This document shows, piece after piece, positions 40,650 to 49,542 of a stretch of 64,000 bases of DNA. Location: contig CAWGDF010000001.1 in the NCBI GenBank assembly GCA_963821275.1, positions 62,001 to 126,000 on the forward strand, in the 5' to 3' direction. A program made the translations under genes and the position numbers. The notes under the pieces were generated by a model, which saw nothing but the letters and a program-made list of their open reading frames with translations, did not search any database and was not told where the DNA came from. The stretch comes from JACVRW01 sp963821275. GTDB lineage: Bacteria > Actinomycetota > Thermoleophilia > Solirubrobacterales > Thermoleophilaceae. The first letter of the stretch is position 1; the number at the start of each line of letters is the position of its first letter.

Positions 40650-41060
40650 TCAGGCCTGGAGCCGCCAGAGCTCCGCGACGATCGCCTCCTCGGCCTCGTC
40701 GAACTGCTCGTCGGTCCAGCGCCAGCGCACGCCGTCGAGGATCTCGGTACGCCCGTCGGCGAGGTGGTCCTGGATCCGCTCGACCTTCAGGGCCACCGCC
40801 ACCACGGTGTCGGCGGCCTCGAGCTCCTCGGCCACGACCGTCGCGCGCCCGAACGCGGTGAAGGCCGCGCCCTCGCCCAGCAGGCAGAAGGCGGCCGCCG
40901 GGTCCTCACGCAGGCGGCGCAGCGCCTCCCGGCGCCGCCCGAGCGCCATGAGGACGCGGCGGTCGCCGGCCCGGACCGCGGTCGATACCGGGATCGCGTG
41001 AGGACCCACCGGGCACAGCACGCCCGGCGTGCCAGGCGTCCAGTCCGGCAGTCGCTCCAC
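40650..41060 (-). CDS. Pyridoxamine 5'-phosphate oxidase-family FMN-binding protein
   Basis: 136 residues with the split-barrel pattern: PGVLCPVGPHAIPVSTAVRAGDRRVLMALG, then DPAAAFCLLGEGAAFTAFGRATVV. Such proteins bind FMN, F420 or heme; this one cannot be assigned further. GTG 41060 lies 8 nt after CATACT; the longer frame runs through repeat sequence. The flanking 196-bp gap to mmpL holds palindromic repeats. Confidence 0.78.
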   Translation of the reverse strand: MERLPDWTPGTPGVLCPVGPHAIPVSTAVRAGDRRVLMALGRRREALRRLREDPAAAFCLLGEGAAFTAFGRATVVAEELEAADTVVAVALKVERIQDHLADGRTEILDGVRWRWTDEQFDEAEEAIVAELWRLQA

Positions 41061-41076
41061 GGGACGGAAGTATGGG

Positions 41077-41260
41077 CTAGGTGATTGATTCCGCGGCCGC
41101 GTGTGCGCGGGGGCGCACGGGACCGAGCCGGCGAGGGGGGTTCCTGACGTTGCGTCCAACTATTGGACGTTTCGTGCGGAACCCCTACCCCGGCCCGGCA
41201 CGGAGCGAGGGCATCCGGTGCGCCCACCACGTGCGCGAGGTCGCGGAATCAGTCATCTAG
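41077..41260. repeat. Imperfect long inverted repeat enclosing REP-like palindrome copy 2 (MITE-like)
   Basis: The arms at 41077-41095 and 41242-41260 are inverted repeats matching at 17 of 19 positions (CTAGGTGATTGATTCCGCG against CTAGATGACTGATTCCGCG) and extend inward imperfectly (GGGCGCAC shared). At the centre, 41137-41185, is the second copy of the REP-like palindrome: GGGGTTCC/GGAACCCC outer stem and CGTCCAA/TTGGACG inner stem. The right arm contains the mmpL stop codon. About 184 bp with no coding content; no target-site duplication was found. Confidence 0.5.
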
Positions 41261-43473
41261 GCCGGGGAGCCCTCGAAGCCGGCGCGCGGCAGCCGGCGGG
41301 CCAGCGGACCCGGCAGCCACCAGTTCCAGCGGCCCATGAGCTCCATCGTGGCCGGGACGAGGATCAGCCGTATGAGCGTGGCGTCCAGCGCGATCGCTAC
41401 CGCCAGGCCGAGCCCGATCTCCTTGATCGAGGGGGTCCCGGTGGAGGCGAAGACCGCGAACACCGCGACCATGATCAGCGCGGCGCTGGAGATCGTCGCC
41501 GCGCTGGCCCGGAGGCCCTGGGCCACGGCGGTGGTGGTGTCGCCGGTCGCGTCGTAGCGCTCGCGGATCCGCGAGAGCAGGAAGACCTCGTAGTCCATCG
41601 AGAGGCCGAACACGATGGCCAACAGGAAGGGCGGGGTCATCGAGTTGATGTAGCCGAGCGACTCGTAGCCGAGCAGCCCGTCGAGCCAGCCCCACTGGAA
41701 GACGGCCACGAGGACGCCGTAGGCGGCAGCAACCGAGAGCAGGTTCATCAGCACCGCCTTCAGCGGCAAGAGCACGGAGCGCAGCAGCAGGAACAGGACG
41801 AGATAGCTGAAGACAAGGACGAAGACCAGGATCTTCCACATCGACCCCGAGACCAGGTCCTGGAAGTCGTCGCCCGCGGCCGTCGCTCCGCCCACGTTGA
41901 GCTCGGCCACACCGGTCAGCGGACCGGCGTCCGCGCGCAGGCGCTCCACCATCCGCTCGGCCTGGGGGCTCTCGGGGTCGTGGCGGGGCAGCACGGCGAT
42001 CAGCGCCGCCCTCCCGTCGTGCGAGGGAGACGGCGGCGCGACGCGTGCGACTTCCGGATCGCCGGCCAGCTCATCCACGTAGGCGGCCAGGGCCTGGCGG
42101 TTCGCGGGCGAGCGGACCGTGCCCTGCTTGAGCTCCGCGACCACCTGCGTCGGGCCGGAGGCGCCGGCCCCCTGCTTCTGGGCCGCCAGCTCGGCTCCGG
42201 TCCGCGTCGCGTTGCCCTCGGGGAACTGCCGCAGGGCGCCGTCGCCGAAGGCGAGTGACAGCGCCGGGATGGCCAGCACCAGCAGCACGCCCGCGCTGGC
42301 CAGGGCGGCCGTCCAGGGGCGGCGGGTCACACGGCTGGTCCAGCGCTCCCAGAAGCCGGTGCGTCCGGCCACGGCCTCGGGGTGGGTGGACCCGCGCCGC
42401 CGGGCACGGCTGCGGACGGCACGGGCCACGAGCTGCGCGGTGAGCGCGATGCGCCCGCGGGCGTAGACCCGCCGGCCGAAGAGGCTCATCAGCACCGGGA
42501 GCAGGGTGACCGCCGCCAGCACCGAGACGGCGACCACGATGATCGCGCCGACGGCCATCGAGCGGATCGTGGTCGAGTCGACCAGGTAGAGCCCGGCCAG
42601 CGAGACCATGACGGTCACGCCCGAGAAGGCCACCGCGAGCCCTGAGGTGCGCAGCGCGAGCCGGCGCGCCTTCTCCGGCGCCGCTCCACCCCGGATCTCC
42701 TCCCGGTAGCGGGCAAGCACGAACAGCGAGTAGTCCACGGCCACACCGATGCCGATCATCGATGCGACGTTGGTCACGAACACCGACATGTCCATGGCCT
42801 GGGAGAGGAAGAAGACGACCGCTCCGGTGAGGCTTACGCTCGCCAGGCCGAGCAGCAGCGGGAGCGCGGCCGCAGCAAGTGAGCCGAAGACCACCAGCAG
42901 GATCAGCAGGACGATGGGAAAGCCGGTGGTCTCCGCAGCCTCCAGGTCCTCCTGAGCCAGCTCCTGCAGCCCGGCCCAGAGCGCCTGCTGGCCGACCAGG
43001 TAGGGCTGCACCCCGCCGCGGGGCTCATCCCCAAGCTCGTCGCGGACGTCCACTGTGGCGTCGGCGAGCTGGTCCTGGGTGCCGGCGAGAGCGAGCGGCA
43101 CGACGGTGATGGAGGCGTCGGCCGCCTCGCGCCGCGCAGCGCGGGCGGCGGCGTCGGTCAGCTCGACGTTCGGCAGGCCGGCGGCGATCCGATCGACCCG
43201 CTCGATCTCCTCGCGCACCGCAGCCGCGCTCGCCCCCTCGCGCTTGGCCAGCACCACCGCGAGGTACTCGCTCTGGGCGTTCTCGAAGCGCTCGAGATTC
43301 TCGTCGACCGTGGCCGACTGAGAGCCGGGTACGGCAAAGCCGCCCGCGGTCAGATGCTCGCTCTGGCGAGCGGCGAAGGGCAGGGCGGCGAGCAGGAGCG
43401 CGACCCACGCGGCCAGCACCAAGAGACGGCGGCGCTCGAGGAGCGCTGCGAGCCGGTCCATTGCTGCTTGCAT
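41257..43473 (-). CDS. MMPL/RND-family transporter
   Basis: 738 residues. Two repeats of one helix plus a large extracytoplasmic loop plus five helices, as in MMPL transporters; GIGVAVDYSLFVLARYREE and FGLSMDYEVFLLSRIRERYD are the two conserved membrane motifs with the proton-relay Asp-Tyr pairs. It probably exports a lipid or hydrophobic compound by proton motive force. ATG 43473 is fixed by AGGAGG 6-7 nt upstream. An 18-bp TetR-type palindrome lies 20 bp further up, pointing to control by the tetR gene at 44505-45122. Confidence 0.92.
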   Translation of the reverse strand: MQAAMDRLAALLERRRLLVLAAWVALLLAALPFAARQSEHLTAGGFAVPGSQSATVDENLERFENAQSEYLAVVLAKREGASAAAVREEIERVDRIAAGLPNVELTDAAARAARREAADASITVVPLALAGTQDQLADATVDVRDELGDEPRGGVQPYLVGQQALWAGLQELAQEDLEAAETTGFPIVLLILLVVFGSLAAAALPLLLGLASVSLTGAVVFFLSQAMDMSVFVTNVASMIGIGVAVDYSLFVLARYREEIRGGAAPEKARRLALRTSGLAVAFSGVTVMVSLAGLYLVDSTTIRSMAVGAIIVVAVSVLAAVTLLPVLMSLFGRRVYARGRIALTAQLVARAVRSRARRRGSTHPEAVAGRTGFWERWTSRVTRRPWTAALASAGVLLVLAIPALSLAFGDGALRQFPEGNATRTGAELAAQKQGAGASGPTQVVAELKQGTVRSPANRQALAAYVDELAGDPEVARVAPPSPSHDGRAALIAVLPRHDPESPQAERMVERLRADAGPLTGVAELNVGGATAAGDDFQDLVSGSMWKILVFVLVFSYLVLFLLLRSVLLPLKAVLMNLLSVAAAYGVLVAVFQWGWLDGLLGYESLGYINSMTPPFLLAIVFGLSMDYEVFLLSRIRERYDATGDTTTAVAQGLRASAATISSAALIMVAVFAVFASTGTPSIKEIGLGLAVAIALDATLIRLILVPATMELMGRWNWWLPGPLARRLPRAGFEGSPA

Positions 43474-43492
43474 GTGCTTCCTCCTGACCTTG

Positions 43493-43510
43493 GTTGGCTG
43501 GCCAGCCAAC
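43493..43510. promoter_or_regulatory. TetR-type operator upstream of mmpL
   Basis: Perfect 18-bp palindrome GTTGGCTGGCCAGCCAAC in the divergent region between mmpL and the EamA gene. It shares the 14-bp core with the R2lox promoter and closely matches the tetR promoter site. Confidence 0.75.
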
Positions 43511-43535
43511 TTTGCCCGGAGCGGCCTGGGCGGTG

Positions 43536-43551
43536 TGTGATAGCGCTCACA
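43536..43551. promoter_or_regulatory. Crp/GlxR-type site upstream of mmpL and the EamA gene
   Basis: TGTGATAGCGCTCACA matches the cAMP-receptor-protein consensus TGTGA-N6-TCACA in all ten defined positions. It lies 50 bp before the EamA start and 26 bp from the TetR operator. Confidence 0.55.
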
Positions 43552-43600
43552 GAGCCGCCGACCTCACAGGAGGGCGGGCTGCGGCGTTTCGTTCCCAGCC

Positions 43601-44497
43601 TTGGCCCCCAGCGCGTCCCTAGCCGCCGACCCAGCTGCCCCGCCCGCACGCGCGCCGGTGCTCGCCGCGCTGGTGACGGTCACCTTCTGGGCGTCGGCAT
43701 TCATCGGGATTCGCGACGCCGGCGACGAGGTCTCGGCCGGCGCGCTGGCGCTGGGCCGGCTCCTGGTCGCGAGTGCCGCCCTTGGGCTCGTCGTGGCGAT
43801 CCGGCGCGAGTCGCTCCCCGCGCGGCGCGATCTGCCCGCGGTAGCCCTGTGCGGGCTGCTCTGGTTCGCGATCTACAACGTGGCGCTGAACGAGGCCGAG
43901 CGCCACGTCGACGCCGGGACCGCCGCGATGCTGGTCAACGTCGGGCCGATCCTGATCGCTCTGCTGGCGGGGGTCCTGCTGCACGAGGGCTTCCCCCGCT
44001 CGCTGGTGGCCGGATCGGCGATCGGGTTCGCGGGGGCGGTCGTGATCGGGATCGCCACCTCCGACGGCGGCCTGGCGGCGGGCGGCGGCGCGGCCCTCTG
44101 CCTGGTCGCCGCGCTCGGCTACGCGGGCGGTGTGGTCTCCCAAAAGCCGGTCCTGGAACGCGTCTCCGCGCTCCAGGTGACCTTCCTCGCCTGCGTCGTC
44201 GGCGCGATCGCGTGCCTGCCGTTCGCTCCCACGCTCGTCGACGAGCTGGGCACGGCGAGTGGATCGGCCATCCGCTGGACCGTCTATCTAGGGCTGGTCC
44301 CGACGGCGCTCGCCTTCACCACCTGGGCCTACGCGCTCTCCCACACGACCGCCGGTCGCATGGGCGCCACGACCTACCTCGTGCCGCCGCTGGCGATCCT
44401 GCTGGCCTGGCTGATCCTGGCGGAGACGCCGCCGGCGCTCGCGATCGCCGGCGGGGCGCTCTGTCTCGGCGGCGTGGTGCTGGCCCGGCGCCGCTAG
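43601..44497 (+). CDS. EamA-family (DMT) transporter
   Basis: 298 residues with ten membrane helices in two EamA repeats (FWASAFIGIRDAG start; LVNVGPILIALLAGVLL, and SHTTAGRMGATTYLVPPLAILLAWLIL near the end). DMT carriers export metabolites or drugs; substrate unknown. The TTG 43601 start is weak: the good AGGAGG at 43568-43573 is too far away, and GTG 43658 is the next option. Convergent with tetR, 7 bp apart. Confidence 0.85.
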   Translation: MAPSASLAADPAAPPARAPVLAALVTVTFWASAFIGIRDAGDEVSAGALALGRLLVASAALGLVVAIRRESLPARRDLPAVALCGLLWFAIYNVALNEAERHVDAGTAAMLVNVGPILIALLAGVLLHEGFPRSLVAGSAIGFAGAVVIGIATSDGGLAAGGGAALCLVAALGYAGGVVSQKPVLERVSALQVTFLACVVGAIACLPFAPTLVDELGTASGSAIRWTVYLGLVPTALAFTTWAYALSHTTAGRMGATTYLVPPLAILLAWLILAETPPALAIAGGALCLGGVVLARRR

Positions 44498-44504
44498 GAG
44501 GGCT

Positions 44505-45122
44505 CTACCGGCTTCCGCCGGCGCTCAGCAGGTCGCGGGCGATCTGGACGCCCAGCGCGAAGGCCGCGTCCTTGTCCCAGCCGGGGTCGGAGGCAACCTG
44601 GATGCCGAAGCCGTCGCCGAGGGCGAAAAGCATGGAGGCCACGGACTCGGGGTCGGCCTCCATCGCGACGACCCCCTGCTCCTGCTTCTCCCGCAGCGCG
44701 CCGGCCAGGAACTCGCGCCAGCGCCGGTACAGCTCGGCCAGCTCCGCACGGATCTCCTCGCTGTGGCGCGACGCGCTCAGCATCTCGTAGACCACGGCCT
44801 GGCTGCCGGGCTCGTCGATGAACTCCTCGAGGCCGACCACGAGCGCCTGGACGATCGCGTCCGCGTCGCGGGCGACCGCGATGCGCTCGGCCATGGCCTG
44901 GATGCGGGTCTCGCAGTCGTGGCGGACCACCTCGACCAGCAGCTGCTCCTTCGAGCCGAAGTAGTAATGCAGCAGGCCCCGCGAGACGCCCGCCTCGCGG
45001 GCCACGTGATCGAAGGTCGAGGCCGCGGCACCGCGCGTGCCCACGCTCGACCGCATTGCGGCGACGATGCGTTGCGCCTTCTCGCCCTCGAGCCGGCGCG
45101 GAGCCTCGACGGAAGCTTCCAT
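44505..45122 (-). CDS. TetR/AcrR-family transcriptional regulator
   Basis: 205 residues. The N-terminal helix-turn-helix (about 18-65) reads ASTFDHVAREAGVSRGLLHYYFGSKEQLL, the TetR hallmark; the rest is a helical ligand-binding domain that resembles BetI/AcrR C-terminal regions. It probably represses its own gene and mmpL through the palindromes at 45142-45157 and 43493-43510, and by the shared core also the R2lox gene. ATG 45122 has a GAGGG sequence upstream. Confidence 0.9.
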   Translation of the reverse strand: MEASVEAPRRLEGEKAQRIVAAMRSSVGTRGAAASTFDHVAREAGVSRGLLHYYFGSKEQLLVEVVRHDCETRIQAMAERIAVARDADAIVQALVVGLEEFIDEPGSQAVVYEMLSASRHSEEIRAELAELYRRWREFLAGALREKQEQGVVAMEADPESVASMLFALGDGFGIQVASDPGWDKDAAFALGVQIARDLLSAGGSR

Positions 45123-45141
45123 CCCTCGCGCGACATGCTAA

Positions 45142-45157
45142 CTGGCCGGCCAGCCAG
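45142..45157. promoter_or_regulatory. TetR operator in its own promoter
   Basis: CTGGCCGGCCAGCCAG, one base off the TGGCTGG-CCAGCCA core. It sits directly upstream of a TAGCAT -10-like hexamer on the minus strand, the same promoter geometry as at the R2lox gene. Confidence 0.65.
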
Positions 45158-45228
45158 AGGGCGGCCGGCCCGGTTTGCGAGCGACTTCGCCGGGAACAGG
45201 CGCCTGCAAAGAGGCGAGGGGGGAAAGC

Positions 45229-46625
45229 ATGCAGGGCGCATTGCAGGCGAGCGGACGCAGGATCTACTTCTTCGGCGCCCTGGGCGGGCTGCTGTTCGGC
45301 TACGACACCGGCGTCATCTCCGGCGCGATCCTCTTCATCACCGAGGACTTCGGCCTGTCGCCGTTCATGCAGGGAGCGGTGGTGGCCTCGCTGCTGCTGG
45401 GGGCGATGGTGGGGCGGCGCTCGCGGGACCGCTGTCCGACCGGCTCGGCCGCCGGCGGCTGATCATGATCGCGGCCGTGACCTTTACGGTCGGCGCCCTC
45501 GCGGCGGCCGCGGCACCCAGCGCGTGGACGCTCGTGGCGGCGCGCTTCGTGATCGGGCTGGCGGTGGGCTGCGCCGCGCTGGTGGTGCCGCTCTACCTCT
45601 CGGAGATTGCGCCCACGAGGCTGCGAGGCGCGATCGGCTCGCTCAACCAGCTGATGATCGTGGGGGGCATCCTGGTCGCCTTCATCGTCAACGCGCTGCT
45701 CGCCTCGTCGGCCGACTGGCGGCTGATGCTCGGCCTGGCGGCGGTGCCGTCGCTGGTCCTGCTCGTGGGGATGTTCTTCATGCCCGAGACGCCTCGCTTC
45801 CTGGTCACCCAGGGCGAGGAGGACGAGGCCCGCGATGTGCTCGAGGAGCTGAAGCCGGACGACGCACCGGCGGAGGACGAGCCCAAGCAGAAGGTCCAGG
45901 AGATCCGCGAGGTCGACGAGGAGGAGAAGGGGGGCGGCTGGGAGCTCCTGAAGGAGAGCTGGGTCCGCCCCGCGCTCGTGGTGGCGATCGGCCTGGCGGT
46001 CTTCCAGCAGCTGGTGGGGATCAACACGATCATCTACTACGCGCCGACCACACTCACCAGCGTGGGCTACGGGCCCGAGTCGGCCATCTACGCGAACCTC
46101 GCGATCGGCACCCTGAACGTGGCCATGACGATCGTGGCCATCCGAATCATCGACCGGGTGGGGCGCAAGCCGATGCTGCTCGTCGGTCTCGTCGGGATGG
46201 TCACCAGCCTGGTGGTCCTGGGCGTCTCCTCCGAGGTGCTCGCGAAGCCGGACTCCGCCGGCGACCCCGCGGCGATCGTCACGCTGCTGTGCCTGGCCGG
46301 CTTCATCGCCTCGTTCGCGGCCACCTGGGGCCCCGTGGTGTGGGTTGTGCTACCGGAGGTCCTGCCCCTGAGCGTGCGCGGGACTGCAATGGGCCTGGCG
46401 ATCTTCCTCCACTGGGGCGCGAACTTCCTGGTCTCCCAGAGCTTCCCGATCATGCTCGACGGCTGGGGCGCGGGCCCGGTGTTCCTGGGCTACGCGGTGA
46501 TCGGGGTGATCGCCTTCTTCTTCGTCAAGTCGCGGGTGCCCGAGACCAAGGGCCGCAGTCTCGAGGAGATCGAGGAGAGTCTGCAGCGGGAGGCCGGCGC
46601 GACGCCGGAGCCGGCGCGGACCTAG
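45229..46625 (+). CDS. Sugar porter (MFS), frameshifted near residue 61
   Basis: ATG 45229 (GAGGGGGG 5 nt upstream) opens MQGALQASGRRIYFFGALGG, then GYDTGVISGAILF, the start of XylE/GLUT-type sugar porters. At the G run 45411-45414 the frame breaks; with one added G it continues AALAGPLSDRLGRRRL and on through VPLYLSEIAPTRLRGAIGSL, FQQLVGINTIIYYAPTTL and PETKGRSLEEIEES, all family motifs. Corrected length is about 465 residues, twelve helices. All later sequence is intact, which favours a sequencing or assembly indel over an old pseudogene. It should be a proton-sugar symporter. Confidence 0.85.
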
Positions 46626-46652
46626 GCGCAAGGGTTGCTCCGCGAGATCGAA

Positions 46653-46686
46653 CCGCGCGCAGCCGGCCGAGCCGGCTGCTTGCGGC
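46653..46686 (+). repeat. 34-bp palindromic intergenic repeat, copy 2
   Basis: Identical over 34 bp to 7710-7743. It lies between the convergent sugar porter and ybdD genes and touches the ybdD stop codon, where it could serve as a bidirectional terminator. Confidence 0.7.
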
Positions 46687-46886
46687 TAGCAGCAGCGCGC
46701 CCCCGGGTTCTCGTCGCGCTGGTCCATGCGCCAGCGCTCGAAGTCGCGCCGGCTCATCACCGGCTCGTCGGCGTGCTCGCGCCGGCGGTGCGCGACGTAG
46801 CGCTCGTACGCGGTCTCGCCCGAGACCTCGCGCAGGTAGCGCGCGAGCCCGCGCGCGCCCTGGCGGAATGCGCTCGAGCGGCCCAC
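46686..46886 (-). CDS. ybdD: YbdD/YjiX-family CstA partner protein
   Basis: 66 residues: YLREVSGETAYERYVAHRRRE, then MSRRDFERWRMDQRDENPGARCC. The ending with ARCC and the position right after cstA are typical of YbdD/YjiX, which is needed by CstA/BtsT-type pyruvate transporters. The GTG start lies 3 nt after the cstA stop, behind a GGGAGGCGG stretch that overlaps the cstA end, so the two are co-translated. Confidence 0.9.
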   Translation of the reverse strand: MGRSSAFRQGARGLARYLREVSGETAYERYVAHRRREHADEPVMSRRDFERWRMDQRDENPGARCC

Positions 46887-46889
46887 CGG

Positions 46890-49088
46890 CTAGCCGCCTC
46901 CCACCCCGGCCGGGACGCGGGCGCGGTCGCCGTTCCCGGCGGCTGCCGCCGCCATCGCCTCGCGCTCGCTCGGCGTGGCGATCAGGCCCGAGGGGGCCAC
47001 GAGCCGGGACGGCTCCGCGGGCACCTCGGTGGTCACGACCGGGCGCGTGCCCCGGATCGTGCCGATCCACACCCTCACGGCGTCGGCGATGATCACGATG
47101 ATCAGGATCGCAAAGAACGCCGCCAGGATGCCGTCGATCGTCGTGTTGGTCACGATCTGCTCCATGTCCGCCACGCTCTGCGCGGGCGGCAGCGGCTCGC
47201 CTCCCTGGTCGATCGCCTCCTGGAAGGCGTCGCGCTGGGCGAAGAAGCCGATCTTGGGGTCGTCCGAGAACACCTTCTGCCAGCTGGCGGTGAGCGTGAC
47301 GGTGGCGTCCCAGGCCAGCGGGACCAGCGTGACCCAGGCCCACTTCAGCTTGCCGCTCTTGATCAGGATCGTGGTGCCGACGGTGAGCGCGACCGCCGCC
47401 AGCAGCTGATTGGCGATGCCGAACAGCGGGAACAGCTGGTTGATGCCGCCGAGCGGGTCGGTGGCCCCGGCCCAGAGGAAGTAGCCCCAGCCCGCGACGA
47501 CCAGCGCGCTGGTGGCCCAGAGCCCCGGCTTCCAGGACACGCGGCCGATCGGCTTCCAGATGTTGCCGAGCGTGTCCTGCAGCATGAAGCGCCCGACCCG
47601 AGTGCCCGCGTCCACCGTGGTGAGGATGAACAGGGCCTCGAACATGATCGCGAAGTGGTACCAGAAGGCCTTCAGCGCATTTCCGCCTATCACGCCGGCG
47701 AAGATCTCCGACATCCCGACCGCCAGCGTGGGAGCCCCGCCGGTGCGCGCCACCAGCGTCTCCTCCTCCACGGAGTTGGCCGCCGACTGGAGCTGCTCGG
47801 GGCTGATCGTGAAGCCGAGGTCCCTGACCGCGGTCGAGGCCGACTGCACGCTGTCCCCCACCACCCCGGCGGGCGCGTTCATGGCGAAGTAGAGGCCGGG
47901 GTCGAGGATCGACGCCGCGGTGATCGCCATGACCGCCACGAACGACTCCATCAGCATCGCGCCGTAGCCGATCGTCCGGACCTGCGTCTCCTTCTCGATC
48001 ATCTTCGGGGTGGTCCCAGAGGCGATCAGGGAGTGGAAGCCCGACAGCGCGCCGCAGGCGATGATGATGAAGACGAACGGGAACAACGAGCCGGCGAACA
48101 CCGGTCCCTGGCCGTTCGAGGCGAACTCGGTGACGCGCTCGTTCTGCAGCACCGGCAGGGTGAACAGGATCCCCAGCGCCAGCAGAGCGATGGTCCCGAT
48201 CTTCATGAAGGTCGAGAGGTAGTCGCGCGGGGCCAGCAGCATCCAGACGGGCAGGACCGACGCCACGAAGCCGTAGACGATCAGGCAGATCACGAGCGTC
48301 TCGGGATCGAGCGTGAAGAAGTCGGCGAGCGCGCCGCCGGACTCCGAGACCCAGCCCCCGGCCAGGATGGCCAGGATGAGCAGGGCGACGCCGATGGCCG
48401 TGGTCTCGAGCACCCGGCCCGGCCGCAGCACGCGCAGGTAGAAGCCCATCAGCAAGGCGATCGGGATGGTCATCGCGATCGAGAACGTGCCCCAGGGCGA
48501 CTCCGCCAGCGCCTGGACCACGACCAGTGCGAGGACCGCCAGCAGGATGATCATGATCGAGAACACCGCGATCAGCGCGGCCACGCCGCCCACCGGGCCG
48601 ATCTCGTCACGCGCCATCTGGCCGAGGCTCTTGCCGTTGCGGCGCATGGAGAAGAACAGGATCACCATGTCCTGCACGGCCCCGGCGAAGATCACGCCGA
48701 CGACGATCCACAGCGTGCCCGGCAGGTAGCCCATCTGGGCGGCCAGCACGGGCCCCACCAGCGGCCCGGCGCCGGCGATGGCCGCGAAGTGGTGGCCGAA
48801 CAGCACCCGCCGGTCGGTGGGCTGGAAGTCGTGGCTGTTGTCGAGCCGCTCGGCCGGGGTGGCGCGCTTGTCGTCGGTCTCCAGCACCTTCTTGGCGATG
48901 AAGCGCGCGTAGAAGCGGTAGGCGATCGCGTAGGAGCAGACCGCGGCGAACAGCAGCCAGACCGCGTTGATCTCCTCCCCGCGCGCCAGCGCGAGGATGC
49001 CCCAGGCGACCGCGCCGAGCAGCGCCACCGCCGTCCAGATCACGATGCTGCGCACCTTTACGTCCCTGTCTCGCACGCGGACGCTCAC
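46890..49088 (-). CDS. cstA: Carbon starvation protein CstA (pyruvate/peptide transporter)
   Basis: 732 residues with about 16-18 membrane helices. Family segments include FQPTDRRVLFGHHFAAIAGAGPLVGPVLAAQMGY, MVILFFSMRRNGKSLGQMA and GGINQLFPLFGIANQLLAAVAL. CstA takes up pyruvate and possibly peptides when carbon is short. GTG start overlaps the stop of the upstream 116-residue gene (GTGA). Operon: unknown gene, cstA, ybdD. Confidence 0.95.
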   Translation of the reverse strand: MSVRVRDRDVKVRSIVIWTAVALLGAVAWGILALARGEEINAVWLLFAAVCSYAIAYRFYARFIAKKVLETDDKRATPAERLDNSHDFQPTDRRVLFGHHFAAIAGAGPLVGPVLAAQMGYLPGTLWIVVGVIFAGAVQDMVILFFSMRRNGKSLGQMARDEIGPVGGVAALIAVFSIMIILLAVLALVVVQALAESPWGTFSIAMTIPIALLMGFYLRVLRPGRVLETTAIGVALLILAILAGGWVSESGGALADFFTLDPETLVICLIVYGFVASVLPVWMLLAPRDYLSTFMKIGTIALLALGILFTLPVLQNERVTEFASNGQGPVFAGSLFPFVFIIIACGALSGFHSLIASGTTPKMIEKETQVRTIGYGAMLMESFVAVMAITAASILDPGLYFAMNAPAGVVGDSVQSASTAVRDLGFTISPEQLQSAANSVEEETLVARTGGAPTLAVGMSEIFAGVIGGNALKAFWYHFAIMFEALFILTTVDAGTRVGRFMLQDTLGNIWKPIGRVSWKPGLWATSALVVAGWGYFLWAGATDPLGGINQLFPLFGIANQLLAAVALTVGTTILIKSGKLKWAWVTLVPLAWDATVTLTASWQKVFSDDPKIGFFAQRDAFQEAIDQGGEPLPPAQSVADMEQIVTNTTIDGILAAFFAILIIVIIADAVRVWIGTIRGTRPVVTTEVPAEPSRLVAPSGLIATPSEREAMAAAAAGNGDRARVPAGVGGG

Positions 49089-49435
49089 GTCTGTTCCTCC
49101 CGGAGTTGCTGATCGTCAAGACGGCCCAGGGCCGAGCGCAGGCCGAAGTCGGGCGGAAGGTTCGAGACAAACCAGCGCCGTCCGAAGCGCTTCCGGCAGT
49201 CCACCCGCAGCGGCCGGCCGGCCAGCTCGGCGTAGGCACGGCGATGGGCGAAGACCGGCGCGTCGCCCGCGTCAGGCAGGCGCCGGAACGCGCCCGAGCG
49301 CTCGACCTCGCGGGCAGAAGTGCGCCGCAGGCTCACCTCACCGGCAACCGCGCAGCAGATCGCCACCCGGTGCCAGTCGAACACCAGCGCCTCCCCTGGG
49401 CGCAGGGCAGCCCTCGCCTCGCTCGTGATCTCCAT
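49085..49435 (-). CDS. Hypothetical protein upstream of cstA
   Basis: 116 residues, soluble, Arg/Ala-rich, starting MEITSEARAALRPGEALVFDWHRVAICC and containing HRRAYAELAGRPLRVDCRKRFGRRWFV. No family recognised. It heads the cstA-ybdD operon with a 4-nt overlap, so a role tied to CstA is possible but unproven. ATG 49435 and GTG 49438 adjoin each other; GGAGGGG lies upstream. Confidence 0.6.
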   Translation of the reverse strand: MEITSEARAALRPGEALVFDWHRVAICCAVAGEVSLRRTSAREVERSGAFRRLPDAGDAPVFAHRRAYAELAGRPLRVDCRKRFGRRWFVSNLPPDFGLRSALGRLDDQQLREEQT

Positions 49436-49491
49436 CACCTGGGACCCCTCCGGGGCGGAGTTACCCAGGCCGGACGGACCTCACACGAGAA

Positions 49492-49512
49492 AGGGCGCCG
49501 CGGGGGCGCCCT
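49492..49512 (-). terminator. Intrinsic-type terminator after the 49543 gene
   Basis: Hairpin AGGGCGCC-GCGGG-GGCGCCCT (8-bp stem); on the minus strand it is followed by TTCTCGTG after the stem. It lies 30 bp after the stop of the gene at 49543-50013. Confidence 0.6.
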
Positions 49513-49542
49513 CTCAGGTCGACACGAAGCTCGCGCGCGCGG

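Noticed and set aside
38438..41256. Horizontally acquired island around the repeats at 38-41 kb
   Set aside because: Codon use and GC look like the rest of the window, and no integrase, tRNA target or direct repeats are present.
46635..49112. 825-residue open frame opposite cstA and ybdD
   Set aside because: Antisense shadow: Arg/His/Asp/Gln-rich translation with no motif, covering two well-supported genes and their stop codons.
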